Positions 9,638-18,450 of a stretch of 64,000 nt of DNA are shown here, piece after piece (the first letter of the stretch is position 1; each line of letters begins with the position of its first letter). The stretch is from Myxococcales bacterium (GTDB lineage Bacteria; Myxococcota; Polyangia; Nannocystales; Nannocystaceae), in NCBI GenBank assembly GCA_016793465.1, contig JAEUJW010000075.1, forward strand, positions 186,001 through 250,000, written 5' to 3'. The notes under the pieces were generated by a model. It ran no database searches. It worked only from the letters and a program-made list of their open reading frames with translations, and was not told the DNA's origin. The translations under genes were made by a program, and so were the position numbers.

Positions 9638-10830
9638 TCCACGCGGCTCACCGCGAACCCGCACGACGGCTCGCCGCAGGCGACGCAGTGCTCCTCGCGC
9701 GAGGCGAACGTCCCGTAGCGCTCCTCGACCGTGCCCTCGCCGTAGACCAGCTCCATCACCCCCGCCGCCACGCCGGTGAGCATGGCGCACTGCGGGCCGG
9801 GGGCCAGGCCGCGGTACTCGCGGAAGCCGACCGCCTCGTAGCCGTAGCGCGACTCGAGGGCCAGCGAGCGGGCGTCGTGGGCCGTGACGTGCCAGTCGCC
9901 CCAGCCGAGCGCGTTGCTGATGGCGATGATCGCGTGCAGCGCGTCGGCCTTGTCGCGCACCATCGGCGCGATCAGCCCGTCCCACTCCGGCGAGTGCATG
10001 ATCCCGCGGAAGGTGTTCATGCCGCAGTGCTCCGCGTCGGACACCAGCACCCGCTGGGCCGTGCGCTCGCGGCCCGTGGCGCGCATGGCCTCGACGAACC
10101 CGATGCACAGCCGGTTGTAGAAGTCCGCCGGCATGTTGGCGAGGTACACGCTGAACGCCGGGATGAGCCCCGCCTCGTCGCCGTGCATCGGCATGCCGAC
10201 CACCGCGTCGATGATCGCCTGCTCGTCGACGTGCGGCGAGCGCACGTACTCGCGGCTCGGCGCGCTCGGCGGGGCGATCGCCGGCTGCTTGTGGTTCGTC
10301 GCCACCGGCGCCCGCGGCCCGCGCTCGACCGTGAAGCGGCAGCGCGCCGCACCGCAGGCCATGCACTCGAGCTCGCGGACCGTCACCGACTCGCCCGTCG
10401 CCGCGAACACCGCCCCCTGCAGGTAGCCGGCGGTGAAGCTGCACACGCTGTGCTGCGGCTGCTCGAGCCCCGCCAGCCAGCCCTCGACGAAGTGCGAGGA
10501 GCTCGCGCTCACCTCGCCCTCGGCGACGCGCGAGAGGTCGAGCCGACCGAACCCGAGGTGGCGATACAGCCGCTCGACCAGCCGCCAGCGCGCCGCCTCG
10601 TCGTCCCCGGGTCGCAGCGCCCGGGCGATCTGATCGGCGAACACGGTCTCCGCGGCGCCGACCAGGATCCCGCGGCCGTCGATGCCCCGCGCGCCCTCGA
10701 CGGTCCGCTGCAGGCGGGCGTTGTAGTGGTGGCAGTGGATGATCACGTCGTGTCCGGCGATGCGGCGGCGGTAGGTCGCCGCCTCGTACTGCATCGCCAC
10801 GCGGGAGTCGAACGGGTCCGCGGCGGTCAT
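9634..10830 (-). CDS. Tandem V4R (4-vinyl reductase) domain protein
   Basis: The product of 398 residues carries two V4R/4VR-like domains, each ending with a Cys-rich, possibly metal-binding motif: [17 protein letters not shown] near the middle and [15 protein letters not shown] at the C-terminus. V4R domains bind small hydrophobic ligands or porphyrin precursors and occur in sensors such as XylR/DmpR and BchJ. Start ATG 10830 is preferred over 10839 because a TATCAT (10838-10843) ends 7 nt before it. It is the first gene of a three-gene operon with 4-nt overlaps ending in a hybrid histidine kinase, so a ligand-sensing role is inferred. Confidence 0.75.
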   Translation of the reverse strand: MTAADPFDSRVAMQYEAATYRRRIAGHDVIIHCHHYNARLQRTVEGARGIDGRGILVGAAETVFADQIARALRPGDDEAARWRLVERLYRHLGFGRLDLSRVAEGEVSASSSHFVEGWLAGLEQPQHSVCSFTAGYLQGAVFAATGESVTVRELECMACGAARCRFTVERGPRAPVATNHKQPAIAPPSAPSREYVRSPHVDEQAIIDAVVGMPMHGDEAGLIPAFSVYLANMPADFYNRLCIGFVEAMRATGRERTAQRVLVSDAEHCGMNTFRGIMHSPEWDGLIAPMVRDKADALHAIIAISNALGWGDWHVTAHDARSLALESRYGYEAVGFREYRGLAPGPQCAMLTGVAAGVMELVYGEGTVEERYGTFASREEHCVACGEPSCGFAVSRVE

Positions 10831-10837
10831 GCCCCGC

Positions 10838-10843
10838 ATGATA
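10838..10843 (-). promoter_or_regulatory. -10 element TATCAT for the V4R-kinase operon
   Basis: On the minus strand TATCAT ends 7 nt before ATG 10830 with no ribosome site between. It overlaps the alternative upstream ATG, which makes that start unlikely. Confidence 0.45.
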
Positions 10844-10882
10844 CCCGCCGCCGCCGCCCCGACGCGCTGGTCAAGACCGCGC

Positions 10883-11581
10883 TCACAGCACGAGGGTCAG
10901 GACCCCGGTCACGACGAGTGCCACGGCCCACACCACGTCGAGGTTGAACCACGCCTTGCGTAGAATCGAGAGGCCCACCTTCTCGTAGACCACCACCGCG
11001 ATCACCGCCATCACCAGCAGGTAGCCGAGCGTGTGGATCGCCGTCGCCAGCAGGCCCAGCAGCGGCGTCGAGGCGGCCGCCGCGACCGCCGAGGCGTGCT
11101 CCGCGTGCGCACCCATGTCCGCAGCTGCAGCCCCCACGTGGTGGGCGTGGTGGGCGTGCTCCGCGTGCGCCCCGCCGCGATGCCAGCCGAGCAGCACGGG
11201 CGCGAGCATCAGCCCGGCCCCGTGCGCCGTCGCCATCAGGAAGCTCCACGCCGTCAGGTCGGCGAAGCCGACCCGCATGCCGACCCACCGCGGGTGACGC
11301 GAGCGCACCAGCTTGTACACGCCGAAGCCCGCAAGCAGTGCGCCGACCGGCCAGCGCAGCCAGGCCTCGTCGATCGCGTCCTGCAGCAGCCCGAGCGCGA
11401 GCACGACGACGCCGATCGACAGCGCGTGGCCGAGGGCGATCGGCACCAGCGAGCGCAGCACGGCGCTGCGCCGCTGCTCTTGCAGGCCGAGGGCGACGGC
11501 GAACAACCAGCCCATCCCGGGGTTGATCCCGTGGAAGGCGCCGAGTCCGAGGAGGGCGAGCCAGGCGGCGGTGTCGGTCAT
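10883..11581 (-). CDS. Polytopic membrane protein with His-rich loop, NicO/UreH-like; partner of methanethiol oxidase
   Basis: The 232-residue protein has about six hydrophobic segments. The first contains LGAFHGINPGMGWLFAVALGL, recalling the HGxxPDH helix of NicO/RcnA-type Ni/Co permeases. A loop between the middle helices is His-rich (HAEHAHHAHH, then MGAHAEHAS), typical of metal-handling transporters. Its ATG overlaps the stop of the methanethiol oxidase gene (ATGA at 11578-11581), so the two are translationally coupled. Copper is the cofactor reported for methanethiol oxidase, so metal supply to that enzyme is a reasonable inference. The transported ion is not shown by the sequence. Confidence 0.7.
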   Translation of the reverse strand: MTDTAAWLALLGLGAFHGINPGMGWLFAVALGLQEQRRSAVLRSLVPIALGHALSIGVVVLALGLLQDAIDEAWLRWPVGALLAGFGVYKLVRSRHPRWVGMRVGFADLTAWSFLMATAHGAGLMLAPVLLGWHRGGAHAEHAHHAHHVGAAAADMGAHAEHASAVAAAASTPLLGLLATAIHTLGYLLVMAVIAVVVYEKVGLSILRKAWFNLDVVWAVALVVTGVLTLVL

Positions 11582-12981
11582 GGGTAGCAGTACGAGTCCG
11601 AGGAGCTGTCGCCGCCCTGCAGGCGGATCTGGTGGCCGCGCAGGCCCTTCTCGAATTGCAGGAGGAAGCGCGGGTCGAGGGTCATGCCCTGGCCGCTGTC
11701 CGGCACGTCGAGCTTGACCATCACGCCGTCGAACCCGCCCGGGTAGAACTGCTCGTCCCACGGCGCGTACAGCGAGTTGGTGAAGTACACGCGACGTCCG
11801 TCGCGCGACACCTCGACCATCTGCGGCCCGCCGCCGATCGGCGCGCCCGGGTCGGCCGGGTGCGCCGCCCGGCGGACGATCCCGCCGAGGTGCACGCTGC
11901 CGGTCTTCCTGGGGTTGTGCGGGTCCGACACGTCATACTGCAGGAACTCGCCGGTGCCCCAGCACGACACGTACAGCGTGCGGTCGTCGAGCGACAGGTT
12001 GATGTCGGTGACGAGCGGCGGCACCGCGCCGAAGCCCTGCAGCAGCGGCGGCAGGCGGTCCTTGTCGGCCGGCTCGGCGGGGATCTCGATGACCTTCTTG
12101 ATCTGCCACTTGCCCTTCTCCAAGAACCACAGCCAGATCGACGCGCTGAGGTCCTTCAGCGACACGACCACGCCGACGAACCCCCACGGGCGCGTCGGGT
12201 TGTGGGCCGGGCGCAGCTCGAGCACCATCTGCTGCTCCGCTCCGAGCTCGAGCCGCTCGACGTGCCTCCGCCGGCGCAGGTCCCAGATGTGCAGCGCGTG
12301 GCCGTAGCGCCCGGCCAGCAGCGCCTCCGCGTCGACGCCGCGGCGCACCATGTTGGGGAAGCCCCACTCGCTGCTGATCATCGTGTCGTGGCCGAGGTGC
12401 CACCAGAAGTCGTAGTGCAGCTGCTGCGGCCCGCGGTCGATCTCCCAGCGCCCGAGGATGTCGAACGAGTCGTGGTCGAGCATGAAGATGCCGCCCGGGC
12501 CCCCGCCGTCGGGGCTGCCGAGCGCGCTGACGTAGATGCCCTCGGGCCCGCAGTGCGTGGTGTGCGGGCTGGCGTAGCCGGTGCGCGCGAACAGCTCCTC
12601 CGGCTCGATCGTGCGGACGATCTTCGGCCGCTTCGGGTCGTCCTTCACGTCCATGATGTAGATCCGCGACGAGTTGATGCCCGGCACCACCAGGTAGCGG
12701 CGCTCGACGTGGGGGTGCGGCGCGTACGGGCACAGGCACGCGCTGCACGCGTTCCACCCGAAGTGGTGCAGCTCGTCGCCGATGTTCGGCAGGTCGGTCT
12801 GCCCGACCACCTTCGCGTAGCTCTTCGAGTCCGGGTCGACGTCGACCACCGCCATGGCGTCCGGACGCGTCGTGCCGGTCGGGTCGAGCAGCGCCACGTA
12901 CGCGAGCTGCTCGCGCGGCGCCTGCATCGCCATCGTCGGGGAGGGGTAGAACGTCGGATCAGGACGAAAACGAGCCACCAT
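11578..12981 (-). CDS. mtoX: Methanethiol oxidase / selenium-binding protein SBP56
   Basis: SBP56 proteins oxidise methanethiol to formaldehyde, hydrogen sulfide and hydrogen peroxide. This 467-residue copy matches the family length and starts RPDPTFYPSPTMAMQAPREQ, then DELHHFGWNACSACLCPY with the conserved Cys pair, and later HYDFWWHLGHDTMISSEWG and LSLDDRTLYVSCWGTGEF. The start at ATG 12981 keeps the conserved DPTFYPSP segment. No obvious signal peptide is seen. The gene heads an operon with a His-rich membrane protein. It is divergent from the DUF1592 gene, leaving a 135-base shared control region. Confidence 0.9.
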   Translation of the reverse strand: MVARFRPDPTFYPSPTMAMQAPREQLAYVALLDPTGTTRPDAMAVVDVDPDSKSYAKVVGQTDLPNIGDELHHFGWNACSACLCPYAPHPHVERRYLVVPGINSSRIYIMDVKDDPKRPKIVRTIEPEELFARTGYASPHTTHCGPEGIYVSALGSPDGGGPGGIFMLDHDSFDILGRWEIDRGPQQLHYDFWWHLGHDTMISSEWGFPNMVRRGVDAEALLAGRYGHALHIWDLRRRRHVERLELGAEQQMVLELRPAHNPTRPWGFVGVVVSLKDLSASIWLWFLEKGKWQIKKVIEIPAEPADKDRLPPLLQGFGAVPPLVTDINLSLDDRTLYVSCWGTGEFLQYDVSDPHNPRKTGSVHLGGIVRRAAHPADPGAPIGGGPQMVEVSRDGRRVYFTNSLYAPWDEQFYPGGFDGVMVKLDVPDSGQGMTLDPRFLLQFEKGLRGHQIRLQGGDSSSDSYCYP

Positions 12982-13104
12982 CGGGGGGCAGCGTGCCTCG
13001 CCTGCCGACGAGGCGTCAAGCGGCGCCCCGCAGGTGAACGCCCGCGCACGGCGGAGAGTGCACGCCGATATCCGACATCCGCGAGATCCTCCCTCGCGAC
13101 CTGT

Positions 13105-13110
13105 TACCGT
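13105..13110 (+). promoter_or_regulatory. -10 element TACCGT of a probable leaderless promoter
   Basis: TACCGT ends 6 nt before ATG 13117, the same geometry as at 6699 and 7101. The divergent 135-base region also serves the methanethiol oxidase gene. Confidence 0.5.
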
Positions 13111-13116
13111 GCCCCC

Positions 13117-14796
13117 ATGCTCGCCCGCCGGATCGCCGCGCTGCTCGCCGTCGCGGCCTGCCGCGGCCCCGATCCCGCGGGCGAGCCCGGGACCACCGGC
13201 GCCGACACCACCGACCCCCTCGCTATGTCCTCGTCGACGAGCGACACGACCACCGGCGACCCCGCCCCCGCCTTCACGCCCGGTCCGCCCGTGCTCCCGC
13301 GCCTCACCCGCGCCCAGTATTTCAACAGCCTGCGCGACATCTTCGGCCCCGACCTGCCGACCCCGCCGCTCGAGCCCGACCAGAACCCCCACCTGTTCGA
13401 CTCGATCGGCGCCGCCACCACCACGCTCTCCGAGCTCGGCGCCCAGCAGTACGAAGAAGCCGCCGACCTCATCGCCGCTCACATTTTTGATAATTCGGAG
13501 CCGTCACGCCGCGAGGCCCTCGTCGCCTGCGACGTCGCCGACGCGACCTGCACCGCCGAGTTCCTCGCCCGCGTCGGCCGCCGCCTCTACCGCCGCCCGC
13601 TCACCGAAGCAGAGCTCTCCCGCTGGACCGGCGTCGCCGCCGAGCTCGCCCTCGGCGACCCCTGGCGCGGCCTGCGATTCGCCGTCGCCGGCCTCATCCA
13701 ATCTCCCCACTTCCTCTACCGCGTCGAACCCGGCCACCCCGACAGTCTTAATAATTTTAACTTTAATTATTATGACTCTTACGAAATGGCGGCGCGCCTG
13801 TCGTTTCTCCTGTTGAACACGGGGCCCGACGACGTCCTGCTCGACGCCGCCGAGCGCGGTGAGCTCGGCGACGCCGCCAGCCTGCGCGCCCACGCCGAGC
13901 GCATGCTCGCCGACCCCCGCGCCCGCGTCGCCGTCCAGGAGTTCTTCGCGCAGCTGCTCGACCTGCGCCGCCTCGACGCCGTCGTCCGCGACCCCGCCGC
14001 CCACCCGCGCTGGACCCCGACCCTCGCCGCCGCCATGCGCCGCGAGGTCGAGCTGCTCGTCGACGACCACGTGTTCCGCCGCGACGCCGACATCCTCGCG
14101 CTGTTTAATCAGCGTCACACCTTCGTGAACGCCGACCTCGCGGCGCTGTACGGTGTCGCCGCGGAGGGGGCCGACGCGATCACCTACGTGCCCGTCGACC
14201 TGCCGGGCGAGCGCGCCGGCGTGCTCTCGCTCGCCGCCTTCCTCACCCTCACCAGCCACCCCGTCGAGACCTCGCCGACGCGCCGCGGCAAGTACCTGCG
14301 CGAGCGGATCCTGTGCCAGACCGTGCCGCCCCCGCCGCCCGGCGTCGACGCCAGCCTCGACCCGCCCGAAGGCGACACGCCCACCTCCGTGGCCGAGCGC
14401 CTCCTGGCCCACCGCAGCGACCCGGTGTGCGCCGGCTGCCACGACCTCATCGACCCGCCCGGCCTGCTGTTCGAACACTTCGACCCGATCGGCGCCTGGC
14501 GCGACGAGGCCCTCGGCCTGCCCGTCGACGCCGCCGGCGGCCTCGACGGCCTCACGATCGACGACGCGAGCGAGCTCGCCGACCTGCTCGCCGCCGACCC
14601 CCGCGTCGCCCGCTGCCTCGTCACCCAGCTGCACCGCCACGCCAGCGGCCGCCTCGCCGCCGCCGGCGAGCTGCCCGCGCTCGACGCCCTCGACGCCGCC
14701 TTCGCCGACCACCACCACAGCTTCCGCGCCCTCCTGCTCGACCTCGTGACCAGCGACGCCTTCCGCGCCGTCGCCCCCGCGGAGGAGGGCCCATGA
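13117..14796 (+). CDS. DUF1592/DUF1588/DUF1585 lipoprotein (cytochrome-like, PSD1-type family), copy 1
   Basis: The 559-residue product has a signal peptide with lipobox (LAVAAC), a Thr/Ser-rich linker and the domain chain of planctomycete/myxobacterial cytochrome-like proteins: DUF1587 (PRLTRAQYFNSLRDIFG), DUF1595, DUF1592 (FLYRVEPG, AARLSFLLLNTGPDD), DUF1588 (TSPTRRGKYLRERILCQT, then PPPPPGVDASL) and DUF1585. A CxxCH motif (DPVCAGCHDLIDPPG) could bind heme c. It overlaps a DUF1552 gene by 4 nt, the usual pairing. The biochemical role is unknown. The gene has the densest cluster of AT-rich codon pockets in the window (around 13485 and 13745-13790). Confidence 0.85.
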   Translation: MLARRIAALLAVAACRGPDPAGEPGTTGADTTDPLAMSSSTSDTTTGDPAPAFTPGPPVLPRLTRAQYFNSLRDIFGPDLPTPPLEPDQNPHLFDSIGAATTTLSELGAQQYEEAADLIAAHIFDNSEPSRREALVACDVADATCTAEFLARVGRRLYRRPLTEAELSRWTGVAAELALGDPWRGLRFAVAGLIQSPHFLYRVEPGHPDSLNNFNFNYYDSYEMAARLSFLLLNTGPDDVLLDAAERGELGDAASLRAHAERMLADPRARVAVQEFFAQLLDLRRLDAVVRDPAAHPRWTPTLAAAMRREVELLVDDHVFRRDADILALFNQRHTFVNADLAALYGVAAEGADAITYVPVDLPGERAGVLSLAAFLTLTSHPVETSPTRRGKYLRERILCQTVPPPPPGVDASLDPPEGDTPTSVAERLLAHRSDPVCAGCHDLIDPPGLLFEHFDPIGAWRDEALGLPVDAAGGLDGLTIDDASELADLLAADPRVARCLVTQLHRHASGRLAAAGELPALDALDAAFADHHHSFRALLLDLVTSDAFRAVAPAEEGP

Positions 14797-16175
14797 AATC
14801 TCTAATCAATCGTCGCACCCTCCTGCGCGGCAGCGTCGGCGGCGCCGCCGTCGCCCTCGCCCTGCCCCGCCTCGAAATTTTTAATAATCTCTCGCACGCC
14901 GCCCCGACCGCGGACGACCCGATCTTCGGCGTGTTCTTCTGGGGGAACGGCCTGCCGTGGCACGCGGGCCACGGCGAGGAGCAGGGCAGCAAGCCCGAGT
15001 TCGTCGACCTCTGGACCCCCGCCGCCACCGGCCCGGACTACGCCCCGAGCCCGTTATTAAAGATTCTCGCGGCGCACCGACCGAGCGTCGTCACCGGCCT
15101 CGAGCCGCACACCGACATCCCCGACGCGCCGCCCGGCCAGGACGACGGCCACATCCGCGGCTTCATGGTCTCGCTGACCTCGGACCGCATGCGCAGCGAG
15201 CTCTACGACTACGTGACCTTCACGGCCACCGCCCTGCAGCCGACCCTCGATCAGCTCGTCGCCAACCACCCGCGGTTCTACCGCGACGTCGCGCCGCGCT
15301 TCCGCTCGCTCGTGCTCGGCGTCAACCACGACTGCATGCTCAATTATGGCCACTGGCGATCGATCTCCTACAACGGCCCCGAATCTTTAAATCCTCCGAT
15401 CACCGACCCCACCCAATTTTATAAATTGCTGTTCACCGCCCCGCCGGACCTGCCCGACGTCGCCGCCCGCGTGCGCCTGCTCGACGCGATCCACGACGAC
15501 GCCGCCAGCCTGCGCGTGCACCTGCCCGCCGGCGACCGCCAGCGCCTCGACGCCCACCTCGAGCATTTGAGCGAGGTCCAGCGCCGGCTCGCGCTCAGCG
15601 TCGGCGTATGCGACGCGGCGCCCGCCGTGCCGGTCCCCGTCGCCGACCTCCACGCCCACGCCGAGCTCATGGCCGACCTCCTCGCCGTCGCCCTCGAGTG
15701 CGGGCTGACCCGCGTGTTCTCGTTCATGTTCACCCCCCCCGCGACCACCCACATTTTTAATAATATCGAGTCGCAGTTCGGCGGCCCGGTCCAGGTCGAC
15801 ATGCACAGCGTGTGTCACAAGGGCGAGTGGGAGACGGTGCGGCGGATCTCCGAGTATCAGCTGCAGGGCTTCGCCCGCGTGCTCGACCGCCTGCAGGCCA
15901 GCGTCGGCCCCGACGACCGCACGCTGCTCGACCGCGCCTGCATCCTCGGCACCTCGGAGTACGGCGAGGGCTGGAAGCACTCGGTCAAGGAGACCCCCAC
16001 GCTCGCCGTCGGCGGCGCCGCCGGGGCGCTGCGCCGCGGCGTGCACGTGCGCGAGCCCGGCGGCAACCTGAGCAAATTTCACCTCACCCTGCTGCGCGCG
16101 ATCGGGCTCGACCTGCCCACCTTCGGCTTCCATGGCGGCGAGACCGACGAAGAGTTCCCGGAGCTCCGCGCCTGA
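14793..16175 (+). CDS. DUF1552 protein with Tat-type signal, copy 1
   Basis: This 460-residue protein starts NRRTLLRGSVGGAAVALALP, a twin-Arg signal, and then shows the DUF1552 pattern: FGVFFWGNGLPWH, LEPHTDI, GFMVSLTSDR, and near the end LDRACILGTSEYGEG and AVGGAAGALRRGVHV. DUF1552 proteins are exported and almost always encoded after a DUF1592 gene; they resemble DUF1501 sulfatase-like proteins. ATG 14793 overlaps the previous stop (ATGA) and is preceded by GGAGGAGGG (14781-14789). Several AT-rich codon pockets occur (EIFNNL, PLLKIL, QFYKLL, HIFNNI). Confidence 0.85.
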   Translation: MKSLINRRTLLRGSVGGAAVALALPRLEIFNNLSHAAPTADDPIFGVFFWGNGLPWHAGHGEEQGSKPEFVDLWTPAATGPDYAPSPLLKILAAHRPSVVTGLEPHTDIPDAPPGQDDGHIRGFMVSLTSDRMRSELYDYVTFTATALQPTLDQLVANHPRFYRDVAPRFRSLVLGVNHDCMLNYGHWRSISYNGPESLNPPITDPTQFYKLLFTAPPDLPDVAARVRLLDAIHDDAASLRVHLPAGDRQRLDAHLEHLSEVQRRLALSVGVCDAAPAVPVPVADLHAHAELMADLLAVALECGLTRVFSFMFTPPATTHIFNNIESQFGGPVQVDMHSVCHKGEWETVRRISEYQLQGFARVLDRLQASVGPDDRTLLDRACILGTSEYGEGWKHSVKETPTLAVGGAAGALRRGVHVREPGGNLSKFHLTLLRAIGLDLPTFGFHGGETDEEFPELRA

Positions 16176-17055
16176 GCGCCTGCTCCTCGCGGCGGCCCTC
16201 GCCGCCTGCTCGAGCGACGCGCCGCTCGCCGAGACCTCGACGACGTCGACCACGACCGGCGGTTCGTCCGGCGAGCCCTCGACCGGCGCCCCGACCACCG
16301 GCGCCCCGACCACCGGCGAATTTTTAACAACCACCGGCGAGCTCGACTGCGGCGGACTGACCCGCTGCGGCGTCGTCTGCGTCGACCTCGACGCCGACCC
16401 CGACAACTGCGGCGACTGCGGCGTCTCGTGTTTCATCAGTCACGCCGCCGCCGTGTGCAGCGCCGGCGCCTGCGGCTTCGGCGCGTGCGAGCCCGGGTAC
16501 GCCGACTGCAACGACGAGCTCGCCGACGGCTGCGAGACCGCGCTCGCCCGCGGCGAGTCGTGCCCGCTCGTGTGCGCCCCGCGGGCCCCGGAGCTATGCA
16601 ACCTGTTCGACGACGACTGCGACGCCGCCTGCGACGAGGACCTCGAGGGCTGCCGCCTCGGCGTGCACCGCGGCGCGAGCGTCGAGTCCGGGCGGATCTA
16701 CAGCCTCGACCCCGCCGCCGCCGACGCCCCGCCGTTCACGCTCGAGCACGCCGACTATTTCCGCGTCTACGCCGCCCCCTCGCCCGGGCTCGTGCCCTAC
16801 TACCATTGCCTGCTGCCGAGCGGTCAGCACTACTACACCACCAGCGATGCCTGCGACGACATCGCCACCGTGGAGTCCACCCTCGGCCACGTCGCCGACG
16901 AGCCGCTGTGCGGGGCCGTCCCGCTGTACCGCCTGAGCAACGGCCCGATGAACAACTATCTCTACACCGTGGATCCGGCCGAGCGAGACGACGCGATCCT
17001 GAATCTCGGCTACATGTACGAGGCCGTCGCGGCCCACGTGTGGATCTTTCCGTGA
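16132..17055 (+). CDS. Cys-rich lipoprotein with C-terminal DUF5648-like repeats
   Basis: ATG 16132 lies inside the end of the DUF1552 gene (44-base overlap) and gives 307 residues with a lipoprotein signal (ERLLLAAALAAC). A Thr/Gly linker with repeated PTTGA is followed by Cys-rich segments, DPDNCGDCGVSC and DDDCDAACDEDLEGC. The last 130 residues contain PYYHCLLPSGQHYYTTS and NNYLYTVDPAERDD, the paired repeats of DUF5648, a surface module of unknown ligand. Co-expression with the DUF1592-DUF1552 pair is likely from the overlap. A later start would lose the n-region of the signal peptide. Confidence 0.7.
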   Translation: MAARPTKSSRSSAPERLLLAAALAACSSDAPLAETSTTSTTTGGSSGEPSTGAPTTGAPTTGEFLTTTGELDCGGLTRCGVVCVDLDADPDNCGDCGVSCFISHAAAVCSAGACGFGACEPGYADCNDELADGCETALARGESCPLVCAPRAPELCNLFDDDCDAACDEDLEGCRLGVHRGASVESGRIYSLDPAAADAPPFTLEHADYFRVYAAPSPGLVPYYHCLLPSGQHYYTTSDACDDIATVESTLGHVADEPLCGAVPLYRLSNGPMNNYLYTVDPAERDDAILNLGYMYEAVAAHVWIFP

Positions 17056-17129
17056 TCGCGCGCGACCTGCCGCCCGCGGCGCGCTCGTGCCCGCCGAATG
17101 CTCGCAAGTACACAATCAATAAACGAGCG

Positions 17130-17159
17130 TAGACGGGCCCGCCGACCTCTTGGTACGGT
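17130..17159 (+). promoter_or_regulatory. Possible promoter of the TerB-like gene (TAGACG, 18 bp, TACGGT)
   Basis: TAGACG (17130-17135) matches four of six bases of TTGACA, and TACGGT (17154-17159) resembles the -10 elements seen elsewhere here, with an 18-base spacer. A leader of about 35 nt with AAGGAG (17189-17194) precedes ATG 17203. Confidence 0.35.
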
Positions 17160-17202
17160 CCCGCGGTCGTCGGGTTCGCCCGCGCGCGAAGGAGTCGGTG
17201 CA

Positions 17203-17646
17203 ATGGGATGGTTCAGTTCGCTCAAGGACAAGCTAAACAACATCGTCGTCGGCACCGCCGCGGGCGAGTGGGCCGCCACGGCGATGGCGGTGATGGTGTT
17301 CGCCGACGGTGAGGTCGAGGACGCCGAGATCGAGAAGGCCAAGCAGATCGCCTTCACCAGCCCCGTCATCAAGAACTCGATCGGCGTCGCCCGCGGCGAG
17401 CAGCTGTTCAAGGAGGCGGTCGAGTCGATCAAGATGGAGCCGCACTCGATGGTCCAGACCTACCTGACCAAGCTCGACAACCTCGCCCGCAAGATCGGCA
17501 AGCAGGAGGACAAGGACTTCGCCCTCGCCGGCGTGATCGCCGTCGCCGCCGCCGACGGCGAGGTCGAGCAGCCCGAGTACGAGCTGCTGGTCCGCTTCAA
17601 GGCCATCCTCGGCGCCTCGGTCGACCTGCCGCGCCCGAAGAAGTGA
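17203..17646 (+). CDS. TerB-like (tellurite resistance family) protein
   Basis: The 147-residue acidic helical protein contains AVMVFADGEVEDAEIEKAK and AVAAADGEVEQPEYE, the two metal-binding-like DGE motifs of the TerB fold. TerB domains occur in stress and metal-response systems, often with TerD proteins, which are not found here. AAGGAG eight bases before ATG 17203 fixes the start. It is a cytoplasmic protein with no signal peptide. It stands alone, converging with the methyltransferase-like gene at 17701. A specific link to tellurite is not claimed. Confidence 0.85.
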   Translation: MGWFSSLKDKLNNIVVGTAAGEWAATAMAVMVFADGEVEDAEIEKAKQIAFTSPVIKNSIGVARGEQLFKEAVESIKMEPHSMVQTYLTKLDNLARKIGKQEDKDFALAGVIAVAAADGEVEQPEYELLVRFKAILGASVDLPRPKK

Positions 17647-17700
17647 ACCTCCACCCGCGTGGAGCGCGAGCGGCGACGTCCGACGACGTCGCCCTCATCC

Positions 17701-18336
17701 TCAGAACACGTACGGGACGAGCATGCACGAGCGCCGCTTCCACGCCGCGAACTCCGGGTAGCGGCTGAGCGAGCGGTCCTTCTTCAGCATGTTGGGCAGC
17801 CACAGCCCGAACAGCGCCAGCCCGAGCACCGCCAGCGGCGCCCAGTGCCGCGACAGCAGGACGAACGACGAGTAGATCAGCAGCTCGCCGAGGTAGTTCG
17901 GGTTGCGGTTGCGGGCCCACAGCCCGTGCTGCAGCAGCGTGCCCGGGCGCAGCTGCAGGTGCATGTGCTTCTGCATGTCGCTGGCGAAGTGCAGGCACAC
18001 CCCGAGCCCCCACATCGCCACGCACAGGCCGAGCAGCCACGGCGCCGCGTGCAGGTCGCGGCTCGTGATCACGTACGGCCCGACCCAGTACAGCGTCAGG
18101 AACGCCCAGGTCGCCAGCCCCATCGACCACGGCACCGGCTGCTCCCACTGCTTGTCGGGGAACACGTTGCTCTTCAGCAGCCACAGCAGCCCGTAGGTCC
18201 CGTGCAGCGCCAGGTAGACCCAGGCGGTCTCGTTGTGCCAGGCGTCGAACCACGCCATCAGGGCGACGATCGCCACCGCGTTGCTGCCCTTGTGCGAGTC
18301 GATGAAGAACTTGTGTGGGAGCTGCACGGCCCGCAT
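17701..18336 (-). CDS. Isoprenylcysteine methyltransferase/DUF1295-like membrane protein
   Basis: This 211-residue protein has about five hydrophobic segments and a conserved C-terminal block, LLQHGLWARNRNPNYLGELLIY, then FGLWLPNMLKKDRSLSRYPEF. This matches the SAM-binding RNPNYLGE signature of the ICMT/phospholipid methyltransferase and steroid 5-alpha-reductase superfamily. Start ATG 18336 keeps a plausible N-terminus; a longer start at 18393 would add Arg-rich residues. The substrate is unknown; small-molecule or lipid methylation, or enoyl reduction, are both possible. It is divergent from the LTD lipoprotein gene. Confidence 0.75.
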   Translation of the reverse strand: MRAVQLPHKFFIDSHKGSNAVAIVALMAWFDAWHNETAWVYLALHGTYGLLWLLKSNVFPDKQWEQPVPWSMGLATWAFLTLYWVGPYVITSRDLHAAPWLLGLCVAMWGLGVCLHFASDMQKHMHLQLRPGTLLQHGLWARNRNPNYLGELLIYSSFVLLSRHWAPLAVLGLALFGLWLPNMLKKDRSLSRYPEFAAWKRRSCMLVPYVF

Positions 18337-18450
18337 CCTGCCACGCCCGCGGGCCTGTGTGTTAGCGCGCGCGGCGTCGGCCGGGCCTGACATGTCCGTC
18401 GCGGGATCGTCGCTTGAGCCGGCGCCGGGCCGCGGTTAGCGTCCGCGCGC

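Noticed and set aside
16132..16175. Treating the Cys-rich lipoprotein as starting after the DUF1552 stop
   Set aside because: No start codon with a usable signal peptide exists there; ATG 16132 gives a proper n-region and lipobox despite the overlap.
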